Part shown: piece after piece, positions 28,108-36,900 of the stretch
Layout of the letters: each line of letters starts with the position of its first letter
How positions within the stretch are numbered: the stretch's first letter is position 1
From: Candidatus Epilinea brevis
GTDB lineage: Bacteria > Chloroflexota > Anaerolineae > Epilineales > Epilineaceae
Length of the DNA stretch: 64,000 nt
Direction: 5' to 3'
NCBI GenBank assembly: GCA_016710785.1
Contig: JADJUE010000007.1
Location: 1-64,000 of the forward strand
Translations under genes and position numbers: made by a program
Notes under the pieces: model-generated
The model's database searches: none
What the model saw: only the letters and a program-made list of their open reading frames with translations
What the model was told of the DNA's origin: nothing

Positions 28108-28849
28108 GGTGTCCACCAGTATAGAGGTTGGGTGCAGGCTGGAACACTCGTCGGCGCTGCAGGTGGACCGGACGGCACTTGGCCGCACCCTCCCCGATCG
28201 ATCCGTTTTAATATAGGGCCGCGCGCAGCAGGGCCGCCTATGACCGGCCGCGGACAGGACGGAATGGGGCGCGGTAACCGAGGCGCAGCCCTGCCTCGAG
28301 GAAAGTCCTGGCGGTTTCCGCGCCGAATCACGCCGTAAAACCTGCGTCTTCACGGCGTAGAACTTGCGTCATCACGGCGTAATGCGCGTCAGTTCTAGCC
28401 GTCATTGTCGCTCAGACACCTGGGAACCCTCCAGGTATCCTGACACCCAAGCACAGCTACACTGCTACCATAGCTGAGCTAGGGTAGCACCCAATTGCAG
28501 GTACAGGCCTACTGTAGCTCAAGGGCCCCGTCGTCGCCGGATCGCTGTCGGCGCGGTCCGGCACGCGGCGCCGCTTTGCCCGATCACGGCCCGCCCAGCA
28601 CTCACGCCGAGCCGGGAATCGACCCTCAGGAGCTGCCGACAAGAGCGCTTTCGAAGCCCATCATACCCCCGCGGGGCGCGCTCCGCAAGAGGGAATTCTC
28701 GGCCCCATTCGCCTGTCGGCGCCCTGTGTCCGCCCCTACGAAAGACCGGACCCGTGGACTGCTTTGAAGCAGCCCTGTACCGTGACAGCGGCCGGGCGTT
28801 ACAGTAGCTTCCCGGGTGGACAAGGGCGAGGGCGGTACAGGAGGAGGGG
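28108..28849. other. Long intergenic region
   Basis: About 740 bases between divergent genes. It contains three 22-bp tandem repeats near 28328-28393 (listed separately). No convincing coding frame or RNA gene was found in the remainder. Confidence 0.5.
28328..28393. repeat. Three imperfect 22-bp direct repeats (iterons)
   Basis: Units starting at 28328, 28350 and 28372 share TCACGSCGTA followed by a GCGT-containing half: TCACGCCGTAAAACCTGCGT, TCACGGCGTAGAACTTGCGT, and a shorter third copy with TCACGGCGTAATGCGCGT. The 22-base period is two DNA turns, so a protein would bind all copies on one face. This could be an operator array or a remnant replication/partition site. Confidence 0.6.
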
Positions 28850-29560
28850 ATGACCAGCTCCCGCTTGGATGGGACAGGTCTCATGTCCAGTGCTGCCATG
28901 AACGTGGTACCATCGCCCACTATGCCCCGCATTCTGGCCTGGTTCAGAGCCTTTGCATCTACGGCAACCCGCCCGGGCCTCCCTGCAGGCAGCTGGGCAG
29001 CCATCATGGCGGGCCTGCTTGTCGGGGCGCTGTGGGGTGTTGTCGCTAGGATCTGGATGCGGGTCATTTCCGCAGAGTACGAGTTCACGTTGAACGGGAC
29101 GCTGTCTATCATCGGGATCTTTGCGGTGTTCGGTCTTGGCCAGACCGTGGCGGCTGTAGCCCGGCGATCGGCGAGGAGCAGGAAACGGCAGAACCTCGCG
29201 CGCGCTTTCGCGGTGGTGACCACCGTTCCGATGGGGCTGGCTGCCGGAGCGCAGATGTTTCCGACCTTGGTGCTTGCCGCGGTTGCGCTCGGGCGAACAG
29301 ACTGGCGACGGGTGGCCCGCGTCGGGTTGGCGCTGCTGGCCGCGGCGCCGACATTCTTCGTGCTGCGCCAGCTGGTCGATGATCTCTCTCTGTGGCGCGC
29401 ACTCCTGGGCTGGGTGTTGATGCTGGTGATCTATGCACCCCTGGTCTGGACGCTGTCGCGGGCGCTGAGGCCGATCAAGAAATCACTGGAGGGGCAGGGG
29501 CTCGGCTTCCTCGGATGGCAAGGTGGTGAGGGGTTGCCTCCGTCCGGCGACGAGGGGTGA
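28850..29560 (+). CDS. Polytopic membrane protein of unknown function
   Basis: 236 residues. AGGAGGAGGGG lies immediately before the ATG at 28850, a strong ribosome site. About five hydrophobic segments are visible: AIMAGLLVGALWGVVARIW, LSIIGIFAVFGLGQTVAAV, a weaker one near residue 125, VGLALLAAAPTFFVLRQL and LLGWVLMLVIYAPLVWTLS. A basic loop (RRSARSRKRQN) lies between the second and third. The last 25 residues are Gly-rich and polar. I do not recognise the family. It lies at the start of an accessory-looking segment that ends at tRNA-Arg. Confidence 0.6.
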   Translation: MTSSRLDGTGLMSSAAMNVVPSPTMPRILAWFRAFASTATRPGLPAGSWAAIMAGLLVGALWGVVARIWMRVISAEYEFTLNGTLSIIGIFAVFGLGQTVAAVARRSARSRKRQNLARAFAVVTTVPMGLAAGAQMFPTLVLAAVALGRTDWRRVARVGLALLAAAPTFFVLRQLVDDLSLWRALLGWVLMLVIYAPLVWTLSRALRPIKKSLEGQGLGFLGWQGGEGLPPSGDEG

Positions 29561-30108
29561 GCGAGGTGGACCGATGGACGGTAATTTCCTAATAGGTTTG
29601 ACGACGCCCGAGCATCTGGAGCCACCACCCGACCGCGCGGTAACCACCGTATTGATCGGTGCCAAGATGCTCCTGCATGATGACACGTCTCACAAGACGC
29701 AGGCTAAGGGGTGGAATTCACCGCAATGGGAAACTGTTTGAGAATCGGCCGACCCTGTCAGCAGTCGCCCGTGTCCACCACCCCGCCCTGAGGGTTCTTC
29801 AGCTGGGCCTCGTCGCCAGCGTTGATCCAGATGTGGCCGGTGGTTCAGCGCCGGTTGTCGCCGCCGGACGCCGGGGCATCAGGGCCGCTGTGCACCGTCA
29901 CCGACGTGCCGGTCTCCAACGTGAAGCCCGCCCCTACTGGCTTGAAAGGGGCGCCGACAAGGACGCCTCTTTCAACATCGGCCAGGTCAGGACGCTGCAG
30001 CCCGCTCCAGGGTCGGCGGCGGGCATGGGAGGCTCCTTGACGGAGGGGGAGGAGGGGGGTATAAGAGGCGGGCGTGCAAGTCGGCACGGATATTCGTTGG
30101 AGATCGTC
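29561..30108. other. Intergenic region with a decayed gene relic
   Basis: About 550 bases without an intact gene. The part 29758-29938 holds a lamin-tail relic on the minus strand (listed separately). The rest reads open in short frames on both strands but with no recognisable homology. Confidence 0.5.
29758..29938 (-). pseudogene. Relic of a lamin-tail domain (C-terminal part)
   Basis: Read on the minus strand, this stretch gives FTLETGTSVTVHSGPDAPAS, then GGDNRR, an in-frame TGA where the family has an aromatic or Trp-containing position, then TTGHIWINAGDEAQLKNPQG and GVVDTGDC before a stop. The last beta strands of lamin-tail domains follow this pattern: F-L-G-VTV-G, then W-N-GD-A-L-G-VVD. 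Nothing upstream on the minus strand continues the domain, so only the C-terminal third remains. Lamin-tail domains occur at the end of secreted nucleases and surface proteins. Confidence 0.5.
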
Positions 30109-30846
30109 ATGCTGCGTCGGGAACTCTTGATGTTCGCGCTGCTTGTAGGACTGGGTGCCTGCGGAGGAGAGCCCAAAGAGGACGCGGCCCCCGCTGCCAT
30201 CGATGGTCCCAAAACGACCGAGACGCCAGCCGCTTCGACCTCGACCGCGGAGCCCACGACCAATCCGACCGCAACGGTCACTGTTGAACTGACGGCGGCC
30301 GCGACCGCGACCGAGGAGCCCGCATCCATTGCCGCGACGCCGACCGCCGCGGCAGCTCCGGTCGCCGCTTCCGTAACGGCGCGCCAGAGCAGCGAGCGTC
30401 CACTCAAGGTCAGCTTCACCAACCTGCACTACGAATGCATGCGAGAGTGCTGGCAACAAGGACGGCCGCCGCATGAGTCCAAGTGGGGCTACTACTCGCT
30501 GCAGGTTCTCATGACAGTTGAGAACGTGTCGCCCGACAAGACCTTGAACTCGCCATGGATTGTCTCTCGCTGGACAATCACCGACGGGGTCAAGACGTGG
30601 ACCGACAACTATGCGTGGCAGTGGACGCGTGGTGACGACGGTGGGGTGTTCGATCAGCCAGCCGTCCCACCGGGGGGGAAGAACGAGTGGACGTGGCTCG
30701 CATTCCCCGTTCCTCACAGCGCATGGGTATCCGGTATTGAATACACGGACCCGTGGGGCAACACCTACCGACAGGGTCTCAGCAAGCCTGCCTTTGGCGA
30801 GTACGACTACCAGGACTGCGGCCCGCCCTTCGTGGGCGGCTGCTGA
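30109..30846 (+). CDS. Putative lipoprotein with Thr/Ala linker
   Basis: 245 residues from the ATG at 30109 (MLRRELLMFALLVGLGACGG). The signal ends in lipobox LGAC, so the protein is lipid-anchored. About 75 residues of Thr/Ala/Pro/Glu linker follow, then a globular domain of 130 residues beginning LKVSFTNLHYECMRECWQQG. It contains beta-like stretches (YSLQVLMTVENVSPDKTL, WIVSRWTITDG) and six Cys in the mature domain, which may form disulphides. The arrangement recalls small Ig-like lipoproteins such as DUF4352 proteins, but I cannot assign a family. The longer upstream frame is rejected because it lacks a signal. The HsdR_N gene follows 66 bases later, after an AGGAGGAG ribosome site. Confidence 0.65.
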   Translation: MLRRELLMFALLVGLGACGGEPKEDAAPAAIDGPKTTETPAASTSTAEPTTNPTATVTVELTAAATATEEPASIAATPTAAAAPVAASVTARQSSERPLKVSFTNLHYECMRECWQQGRPPHESKWGYYSLQVLMTVENVSPDKTLNSPWIVSRWTITDGVKTWTDNYAWQWTRGDDGGVFDQPAVPPGGKNEWTWLAFPVPHSAWVSGIEYTDPWGNTYRQGLSKPAFGEYDYQDCGPPFVGGC

Positions 30847-30912
30847 CGTCTCTCCCTTCACCACCGCCCAGGCTCGGCCACCCGCCTTCCACCCAACCAG
30901 GAGGAGCCCGAT

Positions 30913-31676
30913 ATGTCGGACCCATTCGTCGATCCAGCCACTGCCGCAGCGCCCATTCCTGTGCCTGCCCCCCGCCAGCCGGCCCAGCCAAAGGCTGCAC
31001 CGAAGTGGGAGACGGATACCAAGGATCGGATACGAGCGATGATCCGCAAGTACCAGAAGGCCCTCGCCTCCCTGGTGGATCGCGACGCCAACGAGGGCGA
31101 TACCCGCCTCCTCGTGACCGACTTCCTCGAGCACGCCCTCGGCTACGACAAGTACAACAACCTGACGACCGAGTACCTCGTCCAGGGGAGTTCGCCGACT
31201 ATGGCATTCGGATTGACCAACAGCTCGTCGCCTTCGTCGAGGTCAAGCGGGCCACCACCAAGCTCGGGACCAAGCATCTGCGCCAGGTCCAGTCCTACGC
31301 GGCCAACAAGGGCGTGAGCTGGGTCATCCTGACCAATGGCCAGGACTGGGAGACCTACCACATATCCGACCGGACCCCCATCTCCGCGGACCTGGTCTTC
31401 GCGGTCAACCTGCTGGGGCCGGAGACCGGCGCCCAGAAGGCAAGCACCCTGTTCTTGCTCAGCTTGGAGGCCATGAAGCGCGACCCTGCCGTAATCCAGG
31501 AATGCTGGGATCGGAAGGCTGCGACCTCTCCGCGAGTTCTCGGCTCCGCGCTGCTCTCTGAGCCAATCATCACCGCCCTGCGACGTAAGCTCAAAAGCGC
31601 GACGGGCTTCAACGTCGACGATGACGAGCTAAAGCGCCTCGTCCGCGACACCGTCATCCGGCCGGAGGCACTCTAG
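30913..31676 (+). CDS. Stand-alone HsdR N-terminal-type nuclease, one frameshift
   Basis: About 254 residues if one G is restored in the GGGG run near 31190. The first part (RAMIRKYQKALASLVDRDAN, then LVTDFLEHALGYDKYNNL) and the second part in the next frame (DYGIRIDQQLVAFVEVKRAT, then LRQVQSYAANKGVSWVILTNG) together form the HSDR_N domain of type I restriction enzymes. The PD-(D/E)xK core is visible as ID-QQLVAFVEVK. No helicase domain, HsdM or HsdS follows, so it is not a complete type I system. Such isolated domains are common in accessory regions and may act as defence or repair nucleases. AGGAGGAG precedes the ATG. A one-base loss in a G run suggests sequencing error, but true inactivation cannot be excluded. 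Confidence 0.75.
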
Positions 31677-31698
31677 GGTACGCCTCCCGCATCACCCC

Positions 31699-31734
31699 AG
31701 GCCCGGCCGCTCCCCCTTAGAGCGCGCCGGGCCT
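31699..31734 (+). terminator. Hairpin after the HsdR_N gene
   Basis: AGGCCCGGCCGCT at 31699-31711 pairs with AGCGCGCCGGGCCT at 31721-31734 with one bulge, 22 bases after the stop. A weak T-containing run follows. Probably a transcription terminator. Confidence 0.55.
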
Positions 31735-31869
31735 GTTGCTGTCAAGCCACCAGGTCGCGCTCCCGTCCCTACTCGCTGAAGGCGCGCCAGAGAGCCAGGA
31801 GAATCAGGAGTCCCACCTGTGCCTGCGCCAGTCGCAGGCGGCGGCGTGAGGGCAGCCACCGCTAGAGGA

Positions 31870-32317
31870 TCCGGTCCACGCTGCGTCGGGCCCTGAAACA
31901 GTGCAGCGCGCCGGTTATCTGACCCGCAATGCCGCTGCGCTTGCCGGTGGCCCGAAGGCTGATGCCCCGACACCTCAATGGCTCGACGCCGAGCAGGCCG
32001 AGAGGTTCGCCTTGGGCAGATCCTCGAATCCCTTGGGGCTGCCGCGCATTCGCCAGCACGACCTCAGGCACTCCACCGCCACCCTGCTGCTGGAGCGCGG
32101 CATCTCCTCCATGGAGGTGGCCACCCTCCTGGGGCACTCCACCACCCGGCTCACCGATGACCGCTATGGGCACCTCGCAGCCCGCATGACCGAGGCCACC
32201 GCCGCCGCCGTGGATACGCTAAAATCGGGCTCTGAAGCCGCGAAGCTGCAAATGCCCGCTGCAGCGGAGGACGGCGACAGGCCGAAAAGCCTTACGCAGC
32301 AAGGCCCGCCCCCGTAG
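31870..32317 (+). pseudogene. Tyrosine recombinase (phage integrase) remnant
   Basis: The frame from 31901 contains the C-terminal catalytic core of a tyrosine recombinase: IRQHDLRHSTATLLLERGIS (box II HxxR), then VATLLGHSTTRLTDDRYGHL with the H and the nucleophile Tyr. Upstream, IRSTLRRALKQ is in another frame and joins to VQRAGYLTRNAAAL through a one-base loss near 31904, and a TAG stop lies just before it. The SAM-like N-terminal domain and catalytic Arg I are missing. The stop codon TAG falls within the 5' part of the adjacent tRNA-Arg gene. This is a dead end-piece of an integrative element. Confidence 0.75.
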
Positions 32318-32379
32318 CTCAGGGGATAGAGCATTGGTTTCCTAAACCATGTGCGCAGGTTCAAGTCCTGCCGGGGGTA
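32308..32379 (+). tRNA. tRNA-Arg (anticodon CCT)
   Basis: Cloverleaf of 72 bases: acceptor GCCCCCG pairs with CGGGGGT (terminal G-U), D arm GCTC/GAGC, anticodon loop TTCCTAA, T arm GCAGG/CCTGC with loop TTCAAGT, discriminator A. The 3' CCA is not encoded. The integrase remnant overlaps its first ten bases, as for a tRNA that once served as, or lay beside, an integration site. Confidence 0.93.
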
Positions 32380-32385
32380 TCCAGT

Positions 32386-32429
32386 CGCAGCAAGGGTTGT
32401 CGGCCTTTCGGCCGGCGGCCCTTGCTGCG
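32386..32429 (+). terminator. Strong hairpin after tRNA-Arg
   Basis: CGCAGCAAGGG at 32386-32396 pairs perfectly with CCCTTGCTGCG at 32419-32429, extended inward by GTCGGCC/GGCCGGC around a TTTC loop. It begins seven bases after the tRNA and probably ends its transcript. Confidence 0.7.
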
Positions 32430-32578
32430 TTCTACCCCAACGCATACCCCAACGGGAGCCGTCGGACCTCGCGGGACCAGGTCCGACCATTGGCCGATGC
32501 CGGGGGACCGCCGGGCGGGTAGGCTGACGGGCGAGGGCTGAGCCGCGGCCTTCATCGCTCCACGCGGAGGGAGCCGTC

Positions 32579-33892
32579 ATGGCCAACCCGTACCTGACCA
32601 CCGTCGCATTGTTCGCCGCCCTCGGCGCCCTGGCCGCCGTCGATGCCGCCCTGGCCTCGTTCGGCCTTACGCCGTTCCTGCTGGGGCTGCGCTGGCTGCG
32701 CATCCACCTGGTGACCCTGGGCCTGTTCACCGAGGCCGTGTTCGGCTTGCTGCCCTGCCTCATGTCGCGGGCCGCCGGGCGGCCCCTGCCGGCCCCCCAT
32801 CGCGGTCGCTGGCTGCTGCTCAACGTCGGGCTCGTGACCCTGCTCGTGGGCATACCGCTCGTCCGCGCGCCCATGATCGCCGTCGGCGGCACCATCGTCC
32901 TGATCGCCACCCTGTGGTTGGCCGTAGACCTGTGGCGGATCGGCGGCGGCCGGTCCGTCTCGCCCTCGCCCGCGGCCGGCGGTGACCCGGCGCCCGGTCT
33001 CGCCGCGGCAGGGTTCGCCACCGGCCGGCCCTTCTACCTTGCCGGCCTGACCCTCCTGCTGGTCGGTGCCCTCGTAGGCACCGGACTGTGGCTGGAATGG
33101 GGGCCGGCGCTGGGCATCGCGCGGCCCAAGGAGACCCATATCCACGCCAACCTCTGGGGCTTCGCCTCCCTGGTGCTGGCCGGCCTGCTCGTGGACCTCC
33201 ACGGGGCGCTCAGAGGCGGGCGCGCCCCCGATCGGTCGCGGTCGCTGCGGGCGGCCTGGTGGCTCATGACCGGCGGTGCCCTCGCCCTCGTCGTCGCCCC
33301 CTGGGTCGCCATGGACTGGCTGATGGTCCTCGGCATCGCCATGTACGCCGCGGCCACGGCGCTGCTCTACGCCACGCTCGTCTGGCCCCTGCGGCCCGGG
33401 GCGGTCAAGGCCGCGGGCTCAGCGCCGGATCGCCGGCCCTGGGCCGGGAGCGCCCACCTGCTGACAGCCTACCTGTGGATCCTCGTGCCGGCCTTGGCCC
33501 TGCCCTTCATCGTCTTCGGCGGCGCCGCGGTGCCCGCCGCCCGCGTGGAGCCGGTGGGGCCCTCCATCCTCAGCTACGGCTGGCTGCTGCAGGCCCTGGT
33601 GGCCCTGCTTCCGCCGGCCATCGCCCTGGCGGCGGGGGCCGGCGCGGGCGGGAGCCTGGGCGCGGGCTCTGGGAGCGGCTCCGACGGTCGGCCCGACGCG
33701 TCGGAGGCCCCCACGAAGCCCCTGCGGCTCGGCGGAAGTCCCTTGAGCTGGGCCGCGTTGAACCTCTGCACCTTGGCCCTGGTGGCGAGTGTGGCCCTGC
33801 CGGCGCAGGAAGCGGCCTTGCAGGGCCTGGCCTTCGGGCTGCTGGCGGTGGCGCTGCTGTGGCTGGCGCGGAACCTGCTGCCTGAGCGATAA
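32579..33892 (+). CDS. Polytopic membrane protein, possibly heme-copper-oxidase-like
   Basis: 437 residues with about 11 or 12 hydrophobic helices; the ATG follows GGAGGGAG. The segments RIHLVTLGLFTEAVFGLLPCL and KETHIHANLWGFASLVLAGL carry conserved-looking His residues inside or at the ends of membrane helices. The spacing (H near a helix start, then H-H-LWG) recalls heme-ligating helices of subunit I-like proteins of the heme-copper oxidase/NO reductase superfamily and related uncharacterised membrane proteins. The complete ligand set of a true oxidase could not be confirmed, so it may be a distant relative without oxidase function. No subunit II or cytochrome gene is adjacent. It is followed 50 bases later by the M6-like protease gene on the same strand. 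Confidence 0.6.
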   Translation: MANPYLTTVALFAALGALAAVDAALASFGLTPFLLGLRWLRIHLVTLGLFTEAVFGLLPCLMSRAAGRPLPAPHRGRWLLLNVGLVTLLVGIPLVRAPMIAVGGTIVLIATLWLAVDLWRIGGGRSVSPSPAAGGDPAPGLAAAGFATGRPFYLAGLTLLLVGALVGTGLWLEWGPALGIARPKETHIHANLWGFASLVLAGLLVDLHGALRGGRAPDRSRSLRAAWWLMTGGALALVVAPWVAMDWLMVLGIAMYAAATALLYATLVWPLRPGAVKAAGSAPDRRPWAGSAHLLTAYLWILVPALALPFIVFGGAAVPAARVEPVGPSILSYGWLLQALVALLPPAIALAAGAGAGGSLGAGSGSGSDGRPDASEAPTKPLRLGGSPLSWAALNLCTLALVASVALPAQEAALQGLAFGLLAVALLWLARNLLPER

Positions 33893-33942
33893 TCCAGCGT
33901 CGCCTCGCCTTTACGCGGGGCCATCATCTCGGGGAGAGAACC

Positions 33943-36900
33943 ATGAACCATAGGATCCGCGTCGCCGTGCTCAGCCTGGCCACCGTGGCGCTCGCCGCTG
34001 CCCTGCTGCTGGCGCAGTCTCCGGCGGCGGCTCCGGTGGTTGGCCATCGACCGGAAGCACGAGGGCCGAGGGCTGCCATGGATGGGGCCGCGGTCGGCGG
34101 GCCGGCCGATCGGCGGCAGGCGCCGTCGGCCGCCGACAGCGGCGCCGTCGCGCTCGCCCGTCCCCCCGCCCGCTTCCACCCGCCCGCCGACGGCGGCCCC
34201 TCGCCCTGGTCGGCCGGTGTCCACGAGGTCCTGGGGCCGGACGGCGCGCTCAGTCGCGTGGCCCTGCGCCCGGACGTCGCGGCGGCCAAGGCCGAGGCGC
34301 GCGGTCTCGATCGCGAGCGGGCCGCTCTGGATCGCGACCAGGCGGGCGGCGTCATTCCCGTCACCGCCACCATCCTGGTGCTGCCCGTGGAGTTCGCCGG
34401 TTCGGCGCGGCTGGACCACCTCGTCCACAACGCCGACCGCACGGCCTGCGTCACCGTCACCGCGCAGTTCACCGGCCCCCTGCACGGGGCCATCCCCTAT
34501 CCTGGTGGCTCGCCCGCGCAGAGCATCGACAACCAGACCGTCTACTACCCCTCCACCGAGCCCGAGGATTACGCCCGCCTCATCTTCGGCCGCCAGGGCT
34601 ACACCCAGCCCATCCGCGCCGGCGACCCCAACGTCAACGGCGGCAAGGGCGTGGACATCTCCGGGCTGACCGTGGAGCGCTACTACGAGACCCAATCCGA
34701 CGGGCACGTGGTCATCACCGGCACGGTGGCGCCCTGGGTGGCCCTGGACCGTCCCGAGGCCTGGTACGGCCTGGACGTTTGCATCCCCAACGTCAGCTCC
34801 CGGGCCATTCCCGACGAGCAGCTGGGCTCGCTGGCGGACATGACCGTGGATGCCGCCGAGGCGCTCAAGGCCAAGGGCGGGCAGTATGCCAGCCATGACT
34901 TCTGGCGCGGTTTGGACACCGATCACGACGGCGTCGTCGATGGCCTATGGGTCATGCATGCCGGCCGCGGCCAGGAATACGGTGGCGGCAGCGAGGGCGA
35001 GGCGTCCATCTGGTCCCGCTCGGCCGACATCGGCGCCTACCGTGGGCACGAGGGCGGCCATGTGATCGACGACGGCGGGACGCCCGGCGACCCCGACGAT
35101 GACATCCGCCTGGGTCCCTTCACCCTGATGCCCGAGGACAGCGACATCGGCGTGATCATCGAGGAGTTCGGACACAGCTTCTTCGACTTCCCGGACCTCT
35201 ACACCAACGATGCCGAGAACTCCGTGGGCTGGTGGGCACCCATGTCCGCCGGCATCTGGGGCGGCGAGCTGGGCGGCACGCGGCCGGTGAACATGCCGCT
35301 GTGGTTCCGGATGACGGCTGACTGCGGCGAGCGGCCCTGCGGCTGGGCCGCTCCGGTGGCGGCGGTCGGCTACACGACGACGGCGCGCACCGTGATCCTG
35401 GGCCAGGCGGGCGCGCCCGTCGGGGGCCAGGTGCGGGGCGGTCCCCATGATGGCGAGACCATCCAGGAGGGCCTGCGCGTGGACCTGCCGGCGCAGGTGG
35501 AGGCCGTTTCCAACCGCGCCGGGACCGGCGGCGGGGCCTATACCGGGGCCGATGCCGGGGAGACCCTGACCCTGGAGCGGGAGCTGGACCTGACGCGACT
35601 GCCGGCGGGCGATGGCCCCGAGTTGCGGCTGAATGCCTTCTGGAACATCCCCCGCTACTGGGGCTATCTCTTCGTCGAGATCGCCGCGCCGGGCGAGGAA
35701 TTTGCCACCCAGCCGGACCTGGACGGCCGCTTCAGCGACGAGAACCCCTTCGGCCTCAACGAGGGCTGGGGCCTTACCGGCCCGGCTTCGGGATCCGCCG
35801 CGGCACCCCTGCGCTTCGATCTGTCCAAGTGGCGGGGCAAGACCGTGCGCCTCCGCCTGCGCTACATCACCTACCGCGGCGGACCAGGCACGGGCGTGTG
35901 GCTGGACGATGCCGCCCTGCACATCCAGGAGCTGGGCCAGGACCTGCGCTTCGCGGTGGATGACTTCGAGGCCGGCCTGGGCGGCTGGACGGTGGACGGC
36001 TGGAAGGCAGTGCCCTACACCCTGCACCACGACCACCATTACCTGGTGGAATGGCGCAACGACGAGGGCTGGGACCGCTCTCTGCGCGGCGCCTACCAGA
36101 CCAGCTACCACGACCAGGACGAATGGCGCGTGGACCGCATCCCGGCCACCCTGCCGGGGGCTGTGGTCATGTACCGCAACCTGAAGTACCCCTTCTCCGG
36201 CGCCCTCAAGCCGCAGCTGGCCGACCTGCCCAGCTGGGGGGCCAAGTACGGCTTGCTGGTGGTGGACCCGCATGCCGAACCGGTCACGCGGCCCAGCGGC
36301 GGCCCCTTCAACGGCGCCTTGCAGAGCCTGGACGCGGCGCTCTCCCTGGGCCGCCAGCCGGACTGGTCCATGGAAGTCCGCGATGCCGGCAGCCGCGAGA
36401 TCAAGAGCAGCGAGGTCATCAGCGGCCAACCGGGCGCGCGCCGCTTCGACGACGCTCACGGCTACGCTCCCGGCGTCAAGGTCGGCGCCGACGGCAAGCT
36501 CGCACCCTGGGACGATGACGGCGGTGTGGTCCTGCCCTCTCTGGACGGGGCCATCTATTCGACGCGGGTGGTGGACGCCGACGGCAAGCCGGCCATCGAC
36601 CGTTACGGTCAGCCCTACGCCGGCTATCACGTGCTGGGCACGGGCAGGCCCGGCGACGCCAACCTGCAGTTCGGCGTCCGCCTGGAGCTGCTGGACCAGG
36701 CGCCGGATGGCAGCTGGGGGGCCATCCGGGTGAGCAACGTGGCGATGGACTACAGCCTGGTGGCGGACGCGCCCGCGATCATGCCGGGCAACAGCTTGCG
36801 CCTGGACGGGGGCATGGTCAACCGCGGGTCGGTGGCCCGGACCATCTCGGTGACGATGGAGGCCTGGAACGACGGCCGGCGCATCTTCGACGCCTCGTCG

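Noticed and set aside
28511..28525. TGTAGCTCAAGGG as a left att copy of tRNA-Arg
   Set aside because: Only about eight bases match the tRNA start, which is expected by chance in a window of this size.
31901..32317. Functional small integrase
   Set aside because: The N-terminal domain and the first catalytic Arg are missing, with a stop and frameshift just upstream.
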